Source: Bacillota bacterium
Lineage (GTDB): Bacteria > Bacillota > Limnochordia > Darwinibacteriales > Darwinibacteriaceae
Direction of reading: 5' to 3'
Assembly (NCBI GenBank): GCA_012521465.1
Contig: JAAYMI010000148.1
Coordinates: 1-42,652, forward strand
Length of the DNA stretch: 42,652 bases
Of the stretch, positions 41,174 through 42,652 are shown piece by piece. Each line of letters begins with the position of its first letter. Position 1 is the first letter of the stretch. The position numbers were made by a program, and so were the translations under genes. The notes under the pieces are model-generated. The model was not told the DNA's origin, did no database searches, and saw nothing but the letters and a program-made list of their open reading frames with translations.

Positions 41174-42625
41174 ATGACCCATATTCACTTTTTCTCAGGC
41201 GAGCAGATTCCGGTGGAGATGCACAAGACGAAAATCCTGCAGAAGCTCACCCTCATACCAACACAGGAGCGCTTGGCGGCCATTGCGGCAGCAGGCTACA
41301 ACACGTTCTTGCTGCAGAACGCACAGGTGTTCTTGGATATGCTCACTGACAGCGGCACCAATGCTATGAGCGATCAGCAGCTGGCAGCCATGATGGTGGC
41401 AGATGACAGCTACGCTGGGTCCCAGACCTTTACCAGACTGGAGCGGGTGTGCCGGGCGATCTTTGAAAAGGAACAGTTCATTCCCGCGCACCAAGGCAGA
41501 GCATGCGAGCACCTTTTGGCCCAAGTATTAGTGAAGCCCGGCCAGCTTGTGCCCATGAATTACCACTTCACTACAACAAAGGCGCATATCGTGCGGATGG
41601 GGGGCATAGTGGTTGAGCTTCCCCATGCTGAAGCACTGGATCCGGAGAGCACCTGCCCATTTAAGGGGAATATGGATGTGGGCGCCCTGCGCCGGCTGCT
41701 GGAGGAAGAGGGACCGGAGAGCGTGGCGTTTGTGCGGATGGAGGCGGGAACTAACTTAATTGGGGGCCAGCCCTTCAGCCTCGCCAACCTGGAGGATGTC
41801 TACGCGGTCTGCCGTGAGTTCGGAGTACTGCTGATCTTGGATGCAAGTCTGCTTGCGGACAATCTCTATTTCATCAAAGCTAGGGAAGAGGCCTGTCGGG
41901 AAATGTCCATTGCTCAGATCACCAAAGCAATAGCCAAGAACACTGATGTGATCTACTTCTCCGCCCGCAAGCTTGGCTGCGCTAGGGGTGGTGGGATCTG
42001 CACCAGCGATGGGCAGCTGGCGGCAAGCCTGAAGGAACTGCTCCCCCTATTTGAGGGATTCCTTACATATGGTGGTATGAGCGTGCGGGAAATGGAAGCC
42101 CTGGCGGTGGGTCTAGAAGAGACCTTGGACGAAGATATGATCAGCCAAGGCCCCCAGTTTATCGCCTACATGGTGGATGAGCTGCACAAACAGGGAGTGC
42201 CCGTTGTGAATCCTCCTGGAGGATTAGGGTGCCATCTTGATGCCAAACGGTTCCTCCCGCACGTGCCTCAGAATCAGTACCCAGCCGGTGCCTTAGCGGC
42301 AGCGCTGTACATCGTGAGCGGAATCCGGGGGATGGAGCGGGGAACGCTGTCAGAGCAGCGCAATCCTGACGGTACAGAACCTCTCGCGGATATGGAGCTT
42401 CTGCGCCTTGCACTGCCCCGGCGAGTGTTTACCCTATCTCAGGTGAAGTACGCGGTTGACCGGATTACATGGCTCTACGAGAACCGCGACCTCGTGGGTG
42501 GGCTGCAATTTGTGGAAGAACCCGCGACCCTGCGCTTCTTCCTGGGACGATTGGCACCGATTGGCGACTGGCCGATGCAGCTTGCCCAGGCATTGGAGAA
42601 AAATCTCAGCTTCAGTACCCTCTAG
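41174..42625 (+). CDS. PLP-dependent beta-eliminating lyase (tyrosine phenol-lyase-like)
   Basis: A 483-residue fold-type-I PLP enzyme related to tyrosine phenol-lyase (TPL) and tryptophanase. Visible: LTDSGTNAMSD (substrate carboxylate), DDSYAGSQTF (Tyr71 of TPL), AHQGRACE (Arg100), YHFTTTKAH (TPL-type Thr124, tryptophanase has Asp), TNLIGGQP (Asn185), the PLP lysine in FSARKLGC, GIRGMERG (Arg381) and LRFFLGRL (TPL-type Phe448). The segment ILDASLLADN keeps Asp214, but the Arg217 of TPL and tryptophanase is Leu. TPL splits tyrosine to phenol, pyruvate and ammonia, reversibly; whether this protein does so is uncertain. ATG 41174 has GGAGGG upstream. It is controlled by the T-box leader just before it. 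Confidence 0.88.
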   Translation: MTHIHFFSGEQIPVEMHKTKILQKLTLIPTQERLAAIAAAGYNTFLLQNAQVFLDMLTDSGTNAMSDQQLAAMMVADDSYAGSQTFTRLERVCRAIFEKEQFIPAHQGRACEHLLAQVLVKPGQLVPMNYHFTTTKAHIVRMGGIVVELPHAEALDPESTCPFKGNMDVGALRRLLEEEGPESVAFVRMEAGTNLIGGQPFSLANLEDVYAVCREFGVLLILDASLLADNLYFIKAREEACREMSIAQITKAIAKNTDVIYFSARKLGCARGGGICTSDGQLAASLKELLPLFEGFLTYGGMSVREMEALAVGLEETLDEDMISQGPQFIAYMVDELHKQGVPVVNPPGGLGCHLDAKRFLPHVPQNQYPAGALAAALYIVSGIRGMERGTLSEQRNPDGTEPLADMELLRLALPRRVFTLSQVKYAVDRITWLYENRDLVGGLQFVEEPATLRFFLGRLAPIGDWPMQLAQALEKNLSFSTL

Positions 42626-42652
42626 ACTTGCAGAATGACAAGGCCGCCGCGA

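Overview
The window looks like chromosome of a saccharolytic member of the Bacillota. The grounds are a T-box leader, CtsR-type heat-shock operators, strong GGAGG ribosome binding sites with several GTG and TTG starts, LacI, DeoR, ROK, PadR and Crp/Fnr regulators, and short intergenic regions. All four solute-binding proteins have signal-peptidase-I-type signals with no lipobox cysteine. That is odd for a single-membrane cell and fits a diderm Bacillota lineage such as Limnochordia; the lineage is an inference. I see no insertion sequence, prophage, CRISPR array, rRNA or tRNA.

Layout. 1-4.4 kb holds housekeeping and stress genes: a DinG-type helicase cut by the window edge, an Hsp20 chaperone behind two CtsR-like operators, an orphan DNA methyltransferase, a HAD-IIA phosphatase and an FNR-like regulator. 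4.4-13.3 kb is a LacI-governed carbohydrate locus: lacI, a UroD-superfamily protein with a methyltransferase-type zinc motif, a sugar isomerase/epimerase, a binding protein with two permeases, a second UroD-like protein and a Gfo/Idh/MocA dehydrogenase. A nearly identical operator module lies in front of each of its two transcription units.

13.3-18.9 kb is a minus-strand operon: DeoR regulator, UgpA/E-like permeases, UgpB-like binding protein and two metallo-beta-lactamase-fold hydrolases. It may take up and cleave an organophosphate. 19.0-23.5 kb is a ROK-regulated LplABC-like transporter. None of these three importers has its own ATPase, so they probably share one encoded elsewhere.

23.7-34.6 kb is a run of small units: WrbA-like flavoprotein, GlmU-C-like acyltransferase, a PAP2 phosphatase / AlaX editing protein / HD-GYP operon, iron-type alcohol dehydrogenase, a PadR-DUF2812 pair behind a dense CGATATA operator array, a K+-independent-type proton-pumping pyrophosphatase and oligoendopeptidase F. 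34.8-40.8 kb is a BMP/PnrA-type (nucleoside-like) ABC importer with its own ATPase, ending in a CehA/McbA-type PHP hydrolase. The window closes with a T-box leader, apparently tyrosine-specific, in front of a tyrosine phenol-lyase-like enzyme.

The best leads are the tyrosine T-box on a lyase-family gene, the LacI locus joining zinc-methyltransferase-like proteins to sugar catabolism, and the UgpB-like transporter with two MBL hydrolases.
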